Source of the DNA: Lawsonia intracellularis PHE/MN1-00 | GTDB lineage: Bacteria; Desulfobacterota; Desulfovibrionia; Desulfovibrionales; Desulfovibrionaceae | Reading direction: 5' to 3' | Length of the DNA stretch: 64,000 nucleotides | Assembly (NCBI RefSeq): GCF_000055945.1 | Contig: NC_008014.1 | Coordinates: forward strand, 62,001 to 126,000 | Shown here: positions 22,342-32,014 of the stretch, one piece after another | Layout: each line of letters opens with the position of its first letter | How positions within the stretch are numbered: position 1 is the stretch's first letter | The notes under the pieces: generated by a model | Told to the model about the DNA's origin: nothing | The model's database searches: none | What the model saw: the letters and a program-made list of their open reading frames with translations, nothing else | Made by a program: the position numbers and the translations under genes

Positions 22342-24378
22342 TTAGTGTAAATACATTAAAGAAAGACTCATACTTTTTTCTTTTATTTTATGAACCTTAT
22401 CTAAATGTATCATTCCATCAATGCCTAACTGCAGAGTATCTGTAACTGACATACTGTATGATGCTCCAAATTCTATATGAACATACTTTCTTTCTTGTAC
22501 CGAAATATAGGATTCATACTTCTTAATAGGCATTACTAGAGGTCTACAAGATACACCATCTGTCCTACGTTCACCAGAAATACAAGCTATCCAGCTTTGG
22601 ATCTGAAATCCACTTGTTGGCTTCCAATGATGGCATAATCCTACACTCCTTTCTGCTACATACTCTTCACTTCTACTTATCTTACATGGTAACAATCCTG
22701 AACGCTCAGTATAGGCATCCCAATTGACCATAGACATCATCCCTTCTATGTATGGGGTCAGTATTGTGGTCTTTGACAAAGAGATGTTATAACCAACTTG
22801 GATCAGTCCTCCATTTAAGTAGATATTTGGCTTTCCTTTAGCACTTATTTTACTACCTGCATGGATAAAGGAACGAGACGTCTTCATCTTACCCCATCCA
22901 TGATAACTTGCTATGTGACCAGTCACTCCTCCACCTTCTGAATTTAACGCTATTACTGCTGAGAGTGCTTCAGACTCTGTTTTACTTGTCACAGAACCAC
23001 TTCCTGTACCTAGCTGAATACCTTCAAAGGACTTCCTACCTTCATTATGACGTGTATAGGCTAATCCAGCTGTCATTCCAGGGAAAAGTTCTGCTACTAA
23101 TCCTGCTCGGCCTGATCGTATCTTCTTCTCTAAATTGCACTCATACTTATCCGTAAAGGCAAACATTCGACAAATAGATATTCCTTGTGGGTTGTTTTGA
23201 AACTGAAGATCTGCTTTAAGTACCCTATTTGGACCTTGCAACTTTTGAGATTTTTTCCCTAATTGTAGAGATGCTGCTGCATCAGATGGTATTCTATGTG
23301 CTTTAAGGGCTAACATCTTTAAAGTACTAGAAACCTGTGCAGATGGACCTGCTAAGATATACTGCATACTTAATAAAGAGCTAATTTGGCCTCCACGATT
23401 ATATCCTGGAAGAAAAAAGATCTCTTCATATACTGTTCCTTCAGAAGATCTCCGACTGGATCCTTCTCCCTGTTCACTATTGTTGTTTACTGGAGAATTA
23501 ATACGTTGTGGTTGGTTAGTTACAACTTGTTGTCTATGAGAAAAGTCAACTAGTTCATATCCTTCATCTTCATCTGATAAAAATTGTCTATTTAATACCA
23601 TATATTCTAATCTTTGTTGAGCTGTATGAATACGTTCATTTTTTTCTTCTACTTTATTAGTTAAGTAGCCAAATATACTACCCAATAAACAACAAGTAAG
23701 GCCACAACAACCCATTGTTATTGCGGTTGTTTGTGTTATTCCTTCTATAGAGGATGCAACAGTAGTTAACGTATGCCCACTAGTCATAGCAGTTGCTAGT
23801 GGAGTAGGGACCGTAAATATCATCTCTGTAGGAGCAACAGTTGGAGTACATAATTCTATTAGTTTTCCTACCCCATAACCAACAGCTATACTTATAGCTC
23901 CACAACATCCTCCTTGGGCTGCTGCAACTGCATATGTTTGTTTATTTTTACAACAGGTTTTACAACATGGACAATAATCGTTAATACTTTTATTTGCCTC
24001 ATCTATAACAACTAAACTATGTTTTTTTATATAGTCTTCATATACATCTGCAGATATAGATACTCCTTTAATATCTACTACTGTGCAAGGAGTTTCTTCT
24101 TCACTATGTTGTTCGGTGTTACCTAGTGTTCTATGGTACAAATTAAATTCTTCATTTTCTCTATTCATGGCATGAATATCTCTAAGAAAAATAAATAAAA
24201 ATAAACAATAAATAACTAATGTAAGATATTTTTTATTATAATATATATTATAATACTGATAAGTATTCTTATATATTAGACTATATTTTTTATATTTATT
24301 TTCTAATAAATAAATATATTTAATGTAATAAATAATTATACAATATATTTTTATAATTATTCTATATTTTAGAAGCAT
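22342..24378 (-). CDS. Autotransporter-like outer-membrane protein with Cys cluster and hydrophobic hairpin
   Basis: 678 aa, ATG start with an AGGAT site seven bases upstream. The leader is very long (about 70 residues, Tyr/Ile-rich), ending with LFLFIFLRDIHA then MNREN. A Cys cluster (CPCCKTCCKNK) lies near 130, then two hydrophobic Gly/Ala/Thr stretches to about 245 (GAISIAVGYGVG; GCCGLTCCLLGSIFG). VVTNQPQ follows near 290, then FFLPGYNRGGQISSLL. The barrel carries YHGWGK, SRSFIHAG and SVGLCHHW. The final residues are LMYLH: the last position is His, not the aromatic residue seen in the others, so barrel assembly may be less efficient. Confidence 0.7.
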   Translation of the reverse strand: MLLKYRIIIKIYCIIIYYIKYIYLLENKYKKYSLIYKNTYQYYNIYYNKKYLTLVIYCLFLFIFLRDIHAMNRENEEFNLYHRTLGNTEQHSEEETPCTVVDIKGVSISADVYEDYIKKHSLVVIDEANKSINDYCPCCKTCCKNKQTYAVAAAQGGCCGAISIAVGYGVGKLIELCTPTVAPTEMIFTVPTPLATAMTSGHTLTTVASSIEGITQTTAITMGCCGLTCCLLGSIFGYLTNKVEEKNERIHTAQQRLEYMVLNRQFLSDEDEGYELVDFSHRQQVVTNQPQRINSPVNNNSEQGEGSSRRSSEGTVYEEIFFLPGYNRGGQISSLLSMQYILAGPSAQVSSTLKMLALKAHRIPSDAAASLQLGKKSQKLQGPNRVLKADLQFQNNPQGISICRMFAFTDKYECNLEKKIRSGRAGLVAELFPGMTAGLAYTRHNEGRKSFEGIQLGTGSGSVTSKTESEALSAVIALNSEGGGVTGHIASYHGWGKMKTSRSFIHAGSKISAKGKPNIYLNGGLIQVGYNISLSKTTILTPYIEGMMSMVNWDAYTERSGLLPCKISRSEEYVAERSVGLCHHWKPTSGFQIQSWIACISGERRTDGVSCRPLVMPIKKYESYISVQERKYVHIEFGASYSMSVTDTLQLGIDGMIHLDKVHKIKEKSMSLSLMYLH

Positions 24379-24568
24379 ATTAATTATCCTATTTTTATAG
24401 TATAAAATTTTTAACTATATAAAATTATTAAAAATTTTCTATGTAAGATATTATTTATAAATAACGATATATGTTTACTTTATTTATAGATAAAATATAT
24501 AAATAAAAGTTAACAAACTATGTTAATTAGTTATATAAGAGTAATAGTTATAATAGTGATTAAATATG

Positions 24569-26623
24569 TTAAAATACATACTGTACATATGTATTTATTT
24601 GTTGATTATGTAGCTTTTGTCTTTTTACAAAAGAAAACAACATTGTTGCTCCCGTAAAAAGACTATCTGTAATCTTTGATACGTAGGTTGCTCCACACTC
24701 TGCTCTTAGGTAGTTCTTATTTCTCATTGGGACAGAAACTTCATACCTCTTCATAGGTGCTACAAGCGGTTGTAAACTTACATTCGATGATGTTTGAGAC
24801 CCTGAGATGCCTGATATCCATGTTTGCAAAATAGAACTCTCTGAAACCCTCCAGTCACTTCGCAATCCTATACTTTTCTCAAATATACTCTCACTGCTTT
24901 CGCTCAGTTTACATGGAAGATCTCCTCTTTTTTCATTGTAAGGCTTCCACTTTGCTATCGATAACACTCCTTCAACATATGGCGTTACTGAACAACTCTT
25001 TGATATATATAAATTATAACCAATTTGAACCAACCCTCCAGCTATACTTATAGCTGGACTTCCACTTGAGGATGTTTCTCTACCTGCATGGGTAAAAAAT
25101 CGCTTATTCTTTACTGTTCCCCATCCATAGCAACTTGCAAAATGTCCTGTAATTCCTGGACGATCTGCATTAAATGTAACAACTGCTGCTATACTTTCTA
25201 TCTCTGACTTTGCTTTAACAGAACCTCTACCTTTACCTAGTTGCATCCCTGTATATTCTTTTTTTTCATCATTGTGACGACTATATGTCAAACCAAAGTG
25301 TACTCCATTGCATAACTCAGCAATTATACCAGCTTGACCTGAACGTACTTTACGTTCCAGATTTGCCTTATAATCATCTGTAAATGCAAATACATAGTAA
25401 GGAATGTGTTTTTGCTTCTGGTTAGCAAAATTTTTTGTTGCTTTTAATAGTTTTCCATAATTGGCAATAGATGGTGAGGATACTTTATTACCTTGAAGAG
25501 ACAAGTACATTTGTGGAATTTTTTCATAAGCTTTTAACGCCAGTCTTCGCAACTTTTGGGGGACTTGTATAGAAACGCCTGTCAAAACGCATTGCATACC
25601 CAAAAGTGACCCTACTTGCCCCTCGTAGCTATACCCTGGTATTAATTCAACTGCGTAAGTCCAGACATCTTCATATATTGGATCAGTATCTTGCTCTCCC
25701 CATCTTGATCTATTTTGTAATCCCTCTGTTCCTTGGTCACCTCTTTGACTACTTCTTAAAATACTGCCTCTAGTACTGGAAGCTCCTACACTAGCTGAAG
25801 CACCCACTGCTACTGGCTGTTCTGTCACTATTACGCCTCTTAAGTGTGCTGAAGGTCCTGCTGCTACTGAAGGTTGAGTAGTAACTGGTTGCCCTTGATG
25901 ACCTACAAGTATAGAACGCCTTCTTCCACGGCTAATACTTTCTTCTATTAGGCTTTGCATTCGCCTATCTATTGCTTCTAAATTCTCACGCTTCTCTTTA
26001 CTTACTATAATACCACCATAATAATAAGCAGCAAGCATAGAAAAAAAATAACAAGCTAACCCTCCCCCACTAGTAGCGGCTAACATCATAGATGGGTCTG
26101 TAAATTCTGCTATCACACCACCTAATCCAACTCCAAGGCCACCACAAGCACCTGCAATTAGGTTTGTAATCAAACAACGAGTCATTCCTATAGAACAAAT
26201 ATTTCTACAGCAATTAGACTGAATAGATGAGGAGTTAGTAGTTACGATATCTTGATTCCCATGTTCATCTAAAAACATACAATATAATGCGTCAGGGATA
26301 GACTCTGGTGAGACACTAGTCACACCATCACCACCTGTAGCTCCACCTTCAAGTGATTGTCCACCACTTAGGGAAATTTCACTTAAAGGAATCTGTTCAC
26401 CACCTTCACCATTATTCATAGCAAATGGCTCTGCCAACACACTAAAAAATAAAAAAGAGCTGAATACACCTGTCAAAACTTTTTTATAATATGCTCTTTT
26501 TTGCTGTTTATCGTAACATATATACTTTTTATGCAACTTACTTGCTAATAAATAGCAGACTATAATACAACTTATTGTAACATATATATATATAATATTA
26601 CATAATGAAATGATGTTATTCAT
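24569..26623 (-). CDS. Autotransporter-like outer-membrane protein, hairpin class, near-duplicate of the next gene
   Basis: 684 aa with an ATG start and an AAGGAAAT site at good spacing. The leader (GVFSSFLFFSVLAEPFA then MNNGE) is nearly the same as that of the gene at 27091-29199. The hairpin is at about 147-205 (LIAGACGGLGVGLGGV; LACYFFSMLAAYYYGG). Two copies of the motif follow: PVTTQPS and VIVTEQPV. LIPGYSYEGQVGSLLGMQ begins the conserved part. The barrel has CYGWGT, NKRFFTHAG and SIGLRSDW and ends YVQYVF. A stretch of about 260 bases is almost identical to the neighbour, pointing to recent duplication or gene conversion. Confidence 0.75.
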   Translation of the reverse strand: MNNIISLCNIIYIYVTISCIIVCYLLASKLHKKYICYDKQQKRAYYKKVLTGVFSSFLFFSVLAEPFAMNNGEGGEQIPLSEISLSGGQSLEGGATGGDGVTSVSPESIPDALYCMFLDEHGNQDIVTTNSSSIQSNCCRNICSIGMTRCLITNLIAGACGGLGVGLGGVIAEFTDPSMMLAATSGGGLACYFFSMLAAYYYGGIIVSKEKRENLEAIDRRMQSLIEESISRGRRRSILVGHQGQPVTTQPSVAAGPSAHLRGVIVTEQPVAVGASASVGASSTRGSILRSSQRGDQGTEGLQNRSRWGEQDTDPIYEDVWTYAVELIPGYSYEGQVGSLLGMQCVLTGVSIQVPQKLRRLALKAYEKIPQMYLSLQGNKVSSPSIANYGKLLKATKNFANQKQKHIPYYVFAFTDDYKANLERKVRSGQAGIIAELCNGVHFGLTYSRHNDEKKEYTGMQLGKGRGSVKAKSEIESIAAVVTFNADRPGITGHFASCYGWGTVKNKRFFTHAGRETSSSGSPAISIAGGLVQIGYNLYISKSCSVTPYVEGVLSIAKWKPYNEKRGDLPCKLSESSESIFEKSIGLRSDWRVSESSILQTWISGISGSQTSSNVSLQPLVAPMKRYEVSVPMRNKNYLRAECGATYVSKITDSLFTGATMLFSFVKRQKLHNQQINTYVQYVF

Positions 26624-27090
26624 TAAAATCTATTTCCTTTTTATTATAAAGTTAATATATCTAACTATACTAAAATAGTAATTAGTGTTCGATAAAAGTG
26701 GTATAAAATTATAAAATATAATAATATCTATGTAATGAGTAGTAGTGAAGATGTATTAAAGATCTAGTTAAAATTAGTTAAAGAAAAAATATGAGGATAA
26801 GTAATGTATAGATAAAAAATAGGATTATAATTATAAAGATTAGTAATTAGCTTATCAATAAAGACTGATACTATAACCATCCTTAAGATGGAAAAGTTCA
26901 TTATTATTGTCAAATTTATTCTATATAATCTATAGTTAAAGTATACTATTAAATATAATAGTTTGTTTTGTAATAGATTATATAGAAATTATATATTTTA
27001 ATATGTTATGTTTATTTTATAAAAATACTTACTACTATAAAAAATTTCTATTTTAATATATGAATTTAAAAAACTACGTATAAAATAATA
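26624..27090. other. AT-rich intergenic spacer with a long inverted repeat
   Basis: Apart from the inverted repeat at 26919-26987, nothing was recognised. Confidence 0.4.
26919..26987 (-). terminator. Long-stem inverted repeat downstream of the 27091 gene
   Basis: Perfect 15-base arms, TTCTATATAATCTAT and ATAGATTATATAGAA, enclose a 39-base AT-rich loop. The position just after a minus-strand stop suggests a terminator or RNA-stabilising structure. No T run is obvious. Confidence 0.4.
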
Positions 27091-29199
27091 TTAATATACA
27101 TATTGTATACATGCACTTAGTTGTTGATTATATAATTTTTGTTCTTTTGTAAAAGAACATAACATTGTTGCTCCAGTAGAAAGACTATCTGTAATCTTTA
27201 ATATGTATGTCGCCCCACACTCTGTTCTTAAGTAATTCTCATTTCTCATCGGGACAGAAACTTCATACCTCTTCATAGGTGCTACAAGCGGTTGTAAACT
27301 TATATTCGATGATGTTTGAGTCCCTGAAATTCCTGAGATCCACATTTGTAAGACAGTATCCTCTGAGAGCTTCCAATTACTTCGCAATCCTATACTTTTC
27401 CCAAATATACTCTCATTACTTTCACTCAGTTTACATGGAAGAACCCCTCTTTTTTCATTATAAGGTTCACATGTTGCCACTGATAACACACCTTCAACAT
27501 ATGGCGTTACTAAACAACTCTTTGATATATATAAATTATAACCAATTTGAACCAACCCTCCAGTTATACTTATAGCTGGACTTCCACTTGAGGATGTTTC
27601 TCTACCTGCATGGGTAAAAAATCGCTTATTCTTTACTGTTCCCCATCCATAGCAACTTGCAAAATGTCCTGTAATTCCTGGACGATCTGCATTAAATGTA
27701 ACAACTGCTGCTATACTTTCTATCTCTGACTTTGCTTTGACAGAACCTCTACCTACATCTAGTTGCATCCCTGTATATTCTTTCTTTTCATCATTGTGAC
27801 GACTATATATCAAACCAAAGTGTACTCCAGTACATAACTCAGCAATTACACCTGTTTGGCTTGAACGTACTTTACATTCCAGATTTGCCTTATAATCATC
27901 TGTAAATGCAAATACATGGTAAGGAATATGACTTTGCTTCTGTTTAGCAGGATCTTTTACTACTTTTAATAACTGTCCATAACTGGGAACAGATGATGAA
28001 GATGCTTTATTACCTCGAGTAGACAGGTACATTTCTGGTATTTTTTCATAAGCTTTCAGCGCAAGTCTTCGTAGCTTTTGAGGAAACTGTATAGAAACAC
28101 CTGTCAAAACGCATTGCATACCCAAAAGTGAACTTACTTGTCCTTCGTAGCTATACCCTGGAATAAGATTAGTCGTATAAAAACCTATCTCCTCATATAT
28201 AGGTTCTTCATCACCACCGCCACCACCAGTACCACCACCTATTGTCTCATATATATGCTCATCACCACTTTCTTCGTCAGACCCTTCTGAAGAACTGCCC
28301 TCCTCTCCTCTTTGCTGTTCTACAGGGGTATAACTGCCTCCTACACTAGACATACTTCCTCGTGGTGGTTGACTGGTAACAACAGGACTACCTGTACTAT
28401 CAGAAGATCCCACAGGCCTTGGTTGAGTAGTAACAGACTGACTTCTTACATTAAATGCTACATATGGTCCCTGTTCTTCCCTGATGTTACTTCTAATAGC
28501 ACTTAATACTCTAAGTCTAACCATCCTATTCTCGATCCTATCTAAGGTATTCCCTTGTCTAGTACAGTAACCACAAATACAACCCAGAGGACCACAAACT
28601 ATACAGCCAGCCAGACCATAAGCAATAGGAGCTGCTGATACTGAAAAACCAGTAGTAGTAATAGTAGTAGGGATAGCAGTTGGGGCGATATTACCTAGTT
28701 TTGATACTAGTTCTATACAACAACCTACTCCTCCTCCAACTAAACTACCTATTGATGATGATATGCAAGTAAACATACAGCACCATTTCTCAAATACAGA
28801 CTTGCAACAACGCTTAGTAGGACCAAAACAAGGACAACTAAAACTTGAAGATACATCTGCCAGGGTATCTCCTCCGTGTGCATTCAAAAATGCAGCAAAT
28901 AGGGCCTCAGATTGAGGATCAGAAGTAGGCTCTTCTCCACCACTTCCATTTCCTGAACATTCACTATCATAAGGTTGGCCTAAGCTATTTCTCCTTAACG
29001 AATGCTGTCTACCATCATTTTCACCATTATTCATAGCAAATGGCTCTCCCAGCACACTAAAAAAGAAAAAAAAGCTAAATACTCCTGTAAAAACCTTTTT
29101 ATAAAAATTATTCCTTAGTTGCTTATTATAGCCTGTATTTCTTTGCTGACTTTTTCTAATAAAGAAATAAAAGATACATTTAATATATATATATATCAC
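27091..29199 (-). CDS. Autotransporter-like outer-membrane protein, hairpin class, GTG start
   Basis: 702 aa. The frame opens only four codons above a GTG at 29199, so GTG is the only usable start; the ribosome-binding site is weak. The next codons are seven AT units encoding Ile-Tyr repeats. The leader ends FFFSVLGEPFA then MNNGE. The hairpin is at about 138-225 with many Cys and Gly (GSLVGGGVGCCIE; LAGCIVCGPLGCICG). SVTTQPRP and PVVTSQPP follow, then an acidic Gly/Ser region and LIPGYSYEGQVSSLLGMQ. The barrel is complete with CYGWGT and SIGLRSNW and ends CIQYVY. It is a tandem sister of the gene at 24569-26623. Confidence 0.75.
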   Translation of the reverse strand: MIYIYIKCIFYFFIRKSQQRNTGYNKQLRNNFYKKVFTGVFSFFFFFSVLGEPFAMNNGENDGRQHSLRRNSLGQPYDSECSGNGSGGEEPTSDPQSEALFAAFLNAHGGDTLADVSSSFSCPCFGPTKRCCKSVFEKWCCMFTCISSSIGSLVGGGVGCCIELVSKLGNIAPTAIPTTITTTGFSVSAAPIAYGLAGCIVCGPLGCICGYCTRQGNTLDRIENRMVRLRVLSAIRSNIREEQGPYVAFNVRSQSVTTQPRPVGSSDSTGSPVVTSQPPRGSMSSVGGSYTPVEQQRGEEGSSSEGSDEESGDEHIYETIGGGTGGGGGDEEPIYEEIGFYTTNLIPGYSYEGQVSSLLGMQCVLTGVSIQFPQKLRRLALKAYEKIPEMYLSTRGNKASSSSVPSYGQLLKVVKDPAKQKQSHIPYHVFAFTDDYKANLECKVRSSQTGVIAELCTGVHFGLIYSRHNDEKKEYTGMQLDVGRGSVKAKSEIESIAAVVTFNADRPGITGHFASCYGWGTVKNKRFFTHAGRETSSSGSPAISITGGLVQIGYNLYISKSCLVTPYVEGVLSVATCEPYNEKRGVLPCKLSESNESIFGKSIGLRSNWKLSEDTVLQMWISGISGTQTSSNISLQPLVAPMKRYEVSVPMRNENYLRTECGATYILKITDSLSTGATMLCSFTKEQKLYNQQLSACIQYVY

Positions 29200-29645
29200 A
29201 GAACTACTCTATTTATCAAAACGTTATGTTTTACTTCATTCTTTTCTCTACTAAATACATATCTTCTTAAAATACCACATATTTTAGAAACGCATTTCTT
29301 ATAAGAAATATTTGTGTGATGTTATTATTAAATTATTAAGATGAGGTAAATTAACCGATTACTTAATAGTATACTTACTAATTAAGTAAAAAATACTCTG
29401 TTAAAAAAACAGTCATTTTCTTAAGATAACTTTGAAATGAGGAAGATTAAGTAGAGATAAATATATAACTAAAAAAGTATTACTGTAATCCTAAAACCTT
29501 AATAACTATCTTATTAGTAAGACTATTAAAATAACATATATCAACTTGTAGTTAAAGTCAAATATAGTATAAAATAACCTACAACAAAATAAACAAATTA
29601 CTTTCCCATACTCATTTCAATCACTATGTATAAAAAATGTTCTAT
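29200..29645. other. AT-rich intergenic spacer
   Basis: About 450 bases without a recognisable gene or a convincing hairpin. Confidence 0.4.
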
Positions 29646-31478
29646 TTAATATACATACCGTAAGGAAAGAATCATCTGTTGGCCTCCAAATTTTTTGGAA
29701 TTTTCAAAACGTATCACACTATTTATACCAAACTCCAGATTATTTGTTAAATTTGCTGTATATGATATCCCTAACTCTGTCCTTTTGTAACTACTTTCAT
29801 TTTTAGGCACTGATACTTTATATCTTGAGGCATGTTTCTGTATTGGCTCACATTTTATGCTATTTGTTTCAATATATCCTGACACGCCTGCTATCCAAAT
29901 CTGTATTTGAGACATACTTGTTGCTTGCCAATGACTTCTTAAACCTATACTTTTCTCTATTACTTGTTCCTTGTTCTCACTCAGTTTACAGGGGAGTGGT
30001 CCTGATACTTCTTTATAAGGGACCCATTTCACCAATGAGAACACTGTCTCTACGTAAGATGTAATTACTACATGCTTTGAAACTAACACATTGTATCCTA
30101 CCTGTATTAGTTCACCAGCAAAGCGTATATTAGGTAATCCTTTAGTATTTACTTCTCTATTAGCATGGGTGAATGAACGTATATTCTTAACCTTACCCCA
30201 ACCATAAGAACTAATTAGCTGACCTGTAAAGCCTGCATTATTTGTATTTGCAACAATGACTGCTGATAGAGCTTCTGTATCTGTCTTTGTCTTTACCTCT
30301 CCTGATCCTTTTTCTAAAAGAATGCCTTTATATTCTCTTGTATCACCCTTATGACAATCATATGTAAGACCACAACTAAGACCAGATATTACATCAATCA
30401 ACACTCCAGCTTGGCCTGAACGAACTTTGTGTTCTAGGTTTGTTTTATAGCTATCAATATTGGCAAAAATATTAAAAATACTCAAACCTAATGTTTTTAT
30501 TTGAGTCTCTTCTTGAATGTGTTTTACTGGACCTTGAAACTTCTGTATCTTTGAGTAAAAACTCCCCTCTAGCTGAGTCTCTGGTGTACAAACATTCTCC
30601 TGTGCCTTTAATCCTAATAATTTTAGCATAGTTGAAATTTGTTCAGAAGTACTAAATAATGCCTGTTGTATTCCTATAAGAGAACTCATATGGCTTGCCT
30701 CACTATATCCTGGGATAGAAGCAGGGCATGAAACTATCCGTACAGGTTTTAGTTGTGGTACAACCTCTGAAGTGTACTTCCCACCAGTATACTCCTCCTG
30801 TGATGTAGCACTTTCCTCTTCAAAAACGTCAGGGTACTCATAGGGATCCCAAAACTTTCCTGGAGGAGGAACCATTTTATAAACTCCACCTTGTATATAC
30901 CAATCTTCATCATTTTCATCCCAAATACCTAAGTCAAATCCACTCTCTCTTATAAAAAAAGAAGCATTCCTAAGCTCCGCAGCAACAAGCTGTATTCTTT
31001 CTATTTGCTCTCTATCTCTATTAGGATCTTCATCCTTTCTTTTTTCAATATCATCAAGCAACTGTATCATCTTTACATTTTGTAAGTTTACCCATGCCTG
31101 ATCTCCTCTTTGTTTTTCTTTCTGCCTTTCCAGCTTTATCTTTTGTAGTTCTTCTTTTTTACTGAGTATTCCCAACACACAACTACCTGCTGTAGCAAGA
31201 CCTAAAGATAAACAAGCTACACGACTGCTTGTTCCTAACCCTCTACTGACTGCACCTATTGCGCTTAGAGTAAAACCTGTAGTAAGTGTTGTTATTCCTA
31301 CAGAACTTCCTAACACACCACCACATGTTACTTTAGCTTTTTCCCAATTTCTTTTTAAAAAAGAACTAATAGATAAAGATGGTGTATTAGAAAGACCTTT
31401 TTCACTATTATGCATTGCAACTACTTCATAAGTGCTACAAAAAATAAAAATAAAAATATAGTAACTATTATAATACAT
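29646..31478 (-). CDS. Autotransporter-like outer-membrane protein, hairpin plus charged helix
   Basis: 610 aa, ATG start, no clear ribosome-binding site. The leader is the shortest in the family (YYIFIFIFCSTYEVVA then MHNSE). A Gly/Ser/Thr-rich hairpin follows at once (residues 48-105: GVLGSSVGITTLTTGF; LSLGLATAGSCVLG), then a Lys/Glu/Gln helix at 107-170. It lacks the V-T-x-Q-P motif. ASIPGYSEASHMSSLIGIQ near 262 leads to a full barrel with SYGWGK, NIRSFTHA and SIGLRSHW, ending SLRYVY. It combines features of both structural classes. Confidence 0.7.
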   Translation of the reverse strand: MYYNSYYIFIFIFCSTYEVVAMHNSEKGLSNTPSLSISSFLKRNWEKAKVTCGGVLGSSVGITTLTTGFTLSAIGAVSRGLGTSSRVACLSLGLATAGSCVLGILSKKEELQKIKLERQKEKQRGDQAWVNLQNVKMIQLLDDIEKRKDEDPNRDREQIERIQLVAAELRNASFFIRESGFDLGIWDENDEDWYIQGGVYKMVPPPGKFWDPYEYPDVFEEESATSQEEYTGGKYTSEVVPQLKPVRIVSCPASIPGYSEASHMSSLIGIQQALFSTSEQISTMLKLLGLKAQENVCTPETQLEGSFYSKIQKFQGPVKHIQEETQIKTLGLSIFNIFANIDSYKTNLEHKVRSGQAGVLIDVISGLSCGLTYDCHKGDTREYKGILLEKGSGEVKTKTDTEALSAVIVANTNNAGFTGQLISSYGWGKVKNIRSFTHANREVNTKGLPNIRFAGELIQVGYNVLVSKHVVITSYVETVFSLVKWVPYKEVSGPLPCKLSENKEQVIEKSIGLRSHWQATSMSQIQIWIAGVSGYIETNSIKCEPIQKHASRYKVSVPKNESSYKRTELGISYTANLTNNLEFGINSVIRFENSKKFGGQQMILSLRYVY

Positions 31479-32014
31479 TTATTACAATACATTTTTTTTC
31501 ATTGTAACTACTTAAAAAATTTAATTAATATAATTATACATAATTTAGAAAAAAGACTAAAATAAAATCTTATGGAACAAGATAGTTATTTTACTATGTT
31601 GTTCCATAAAAATTATAAATAATAAATTTTTATTTATTAAAAATTATAATGACATAAATTTATTAAACAATATATTATTGTTAGATAATATTCATTATTA
31701 TTTTCATAAAAATAGGTTTTCTATAATAATAGTAATTTATATTTTGTCAAAGAAAATATTTATATATGTAATCATCTATATTATAGAAATAAGATCTTTA
31801 ATAAATTAAAGATAAAAATTATTTTGTATAAAAATAAAAAAAGATATACATTTTATATGTAAAAAATTTATTACTATAGAATATATAATAAAAAATAAAC
31901 TATAGATATGCTATAAGTAATTTCTATTAACAATTACTCTATAATAATAGTAGTAACGATAGGATAACATACTGTATTAATTTAGATAATGATGTATTAT
32001 CCATAAACAATATA
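31479..32014. other. AT-rich intergenic spacer with a hairpin
   Basis: Only the hairpin at 31571-31608 was recognised. The rest is low-complexity AT sequence. Confidence 0.4.
31571..31608. terminator. Hairpin between the genes at 29646-31478 and 32015-33874
   Basis: TATGGAACAAGATAG pairs with CTATGTTGTTCCATA with one mismatch. On the minus strand AGATTTTATTTTAG follows. It may terminate readthrough from the upstream gene, although it lies over 400 bases past that stop. Confidence 0.4.
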
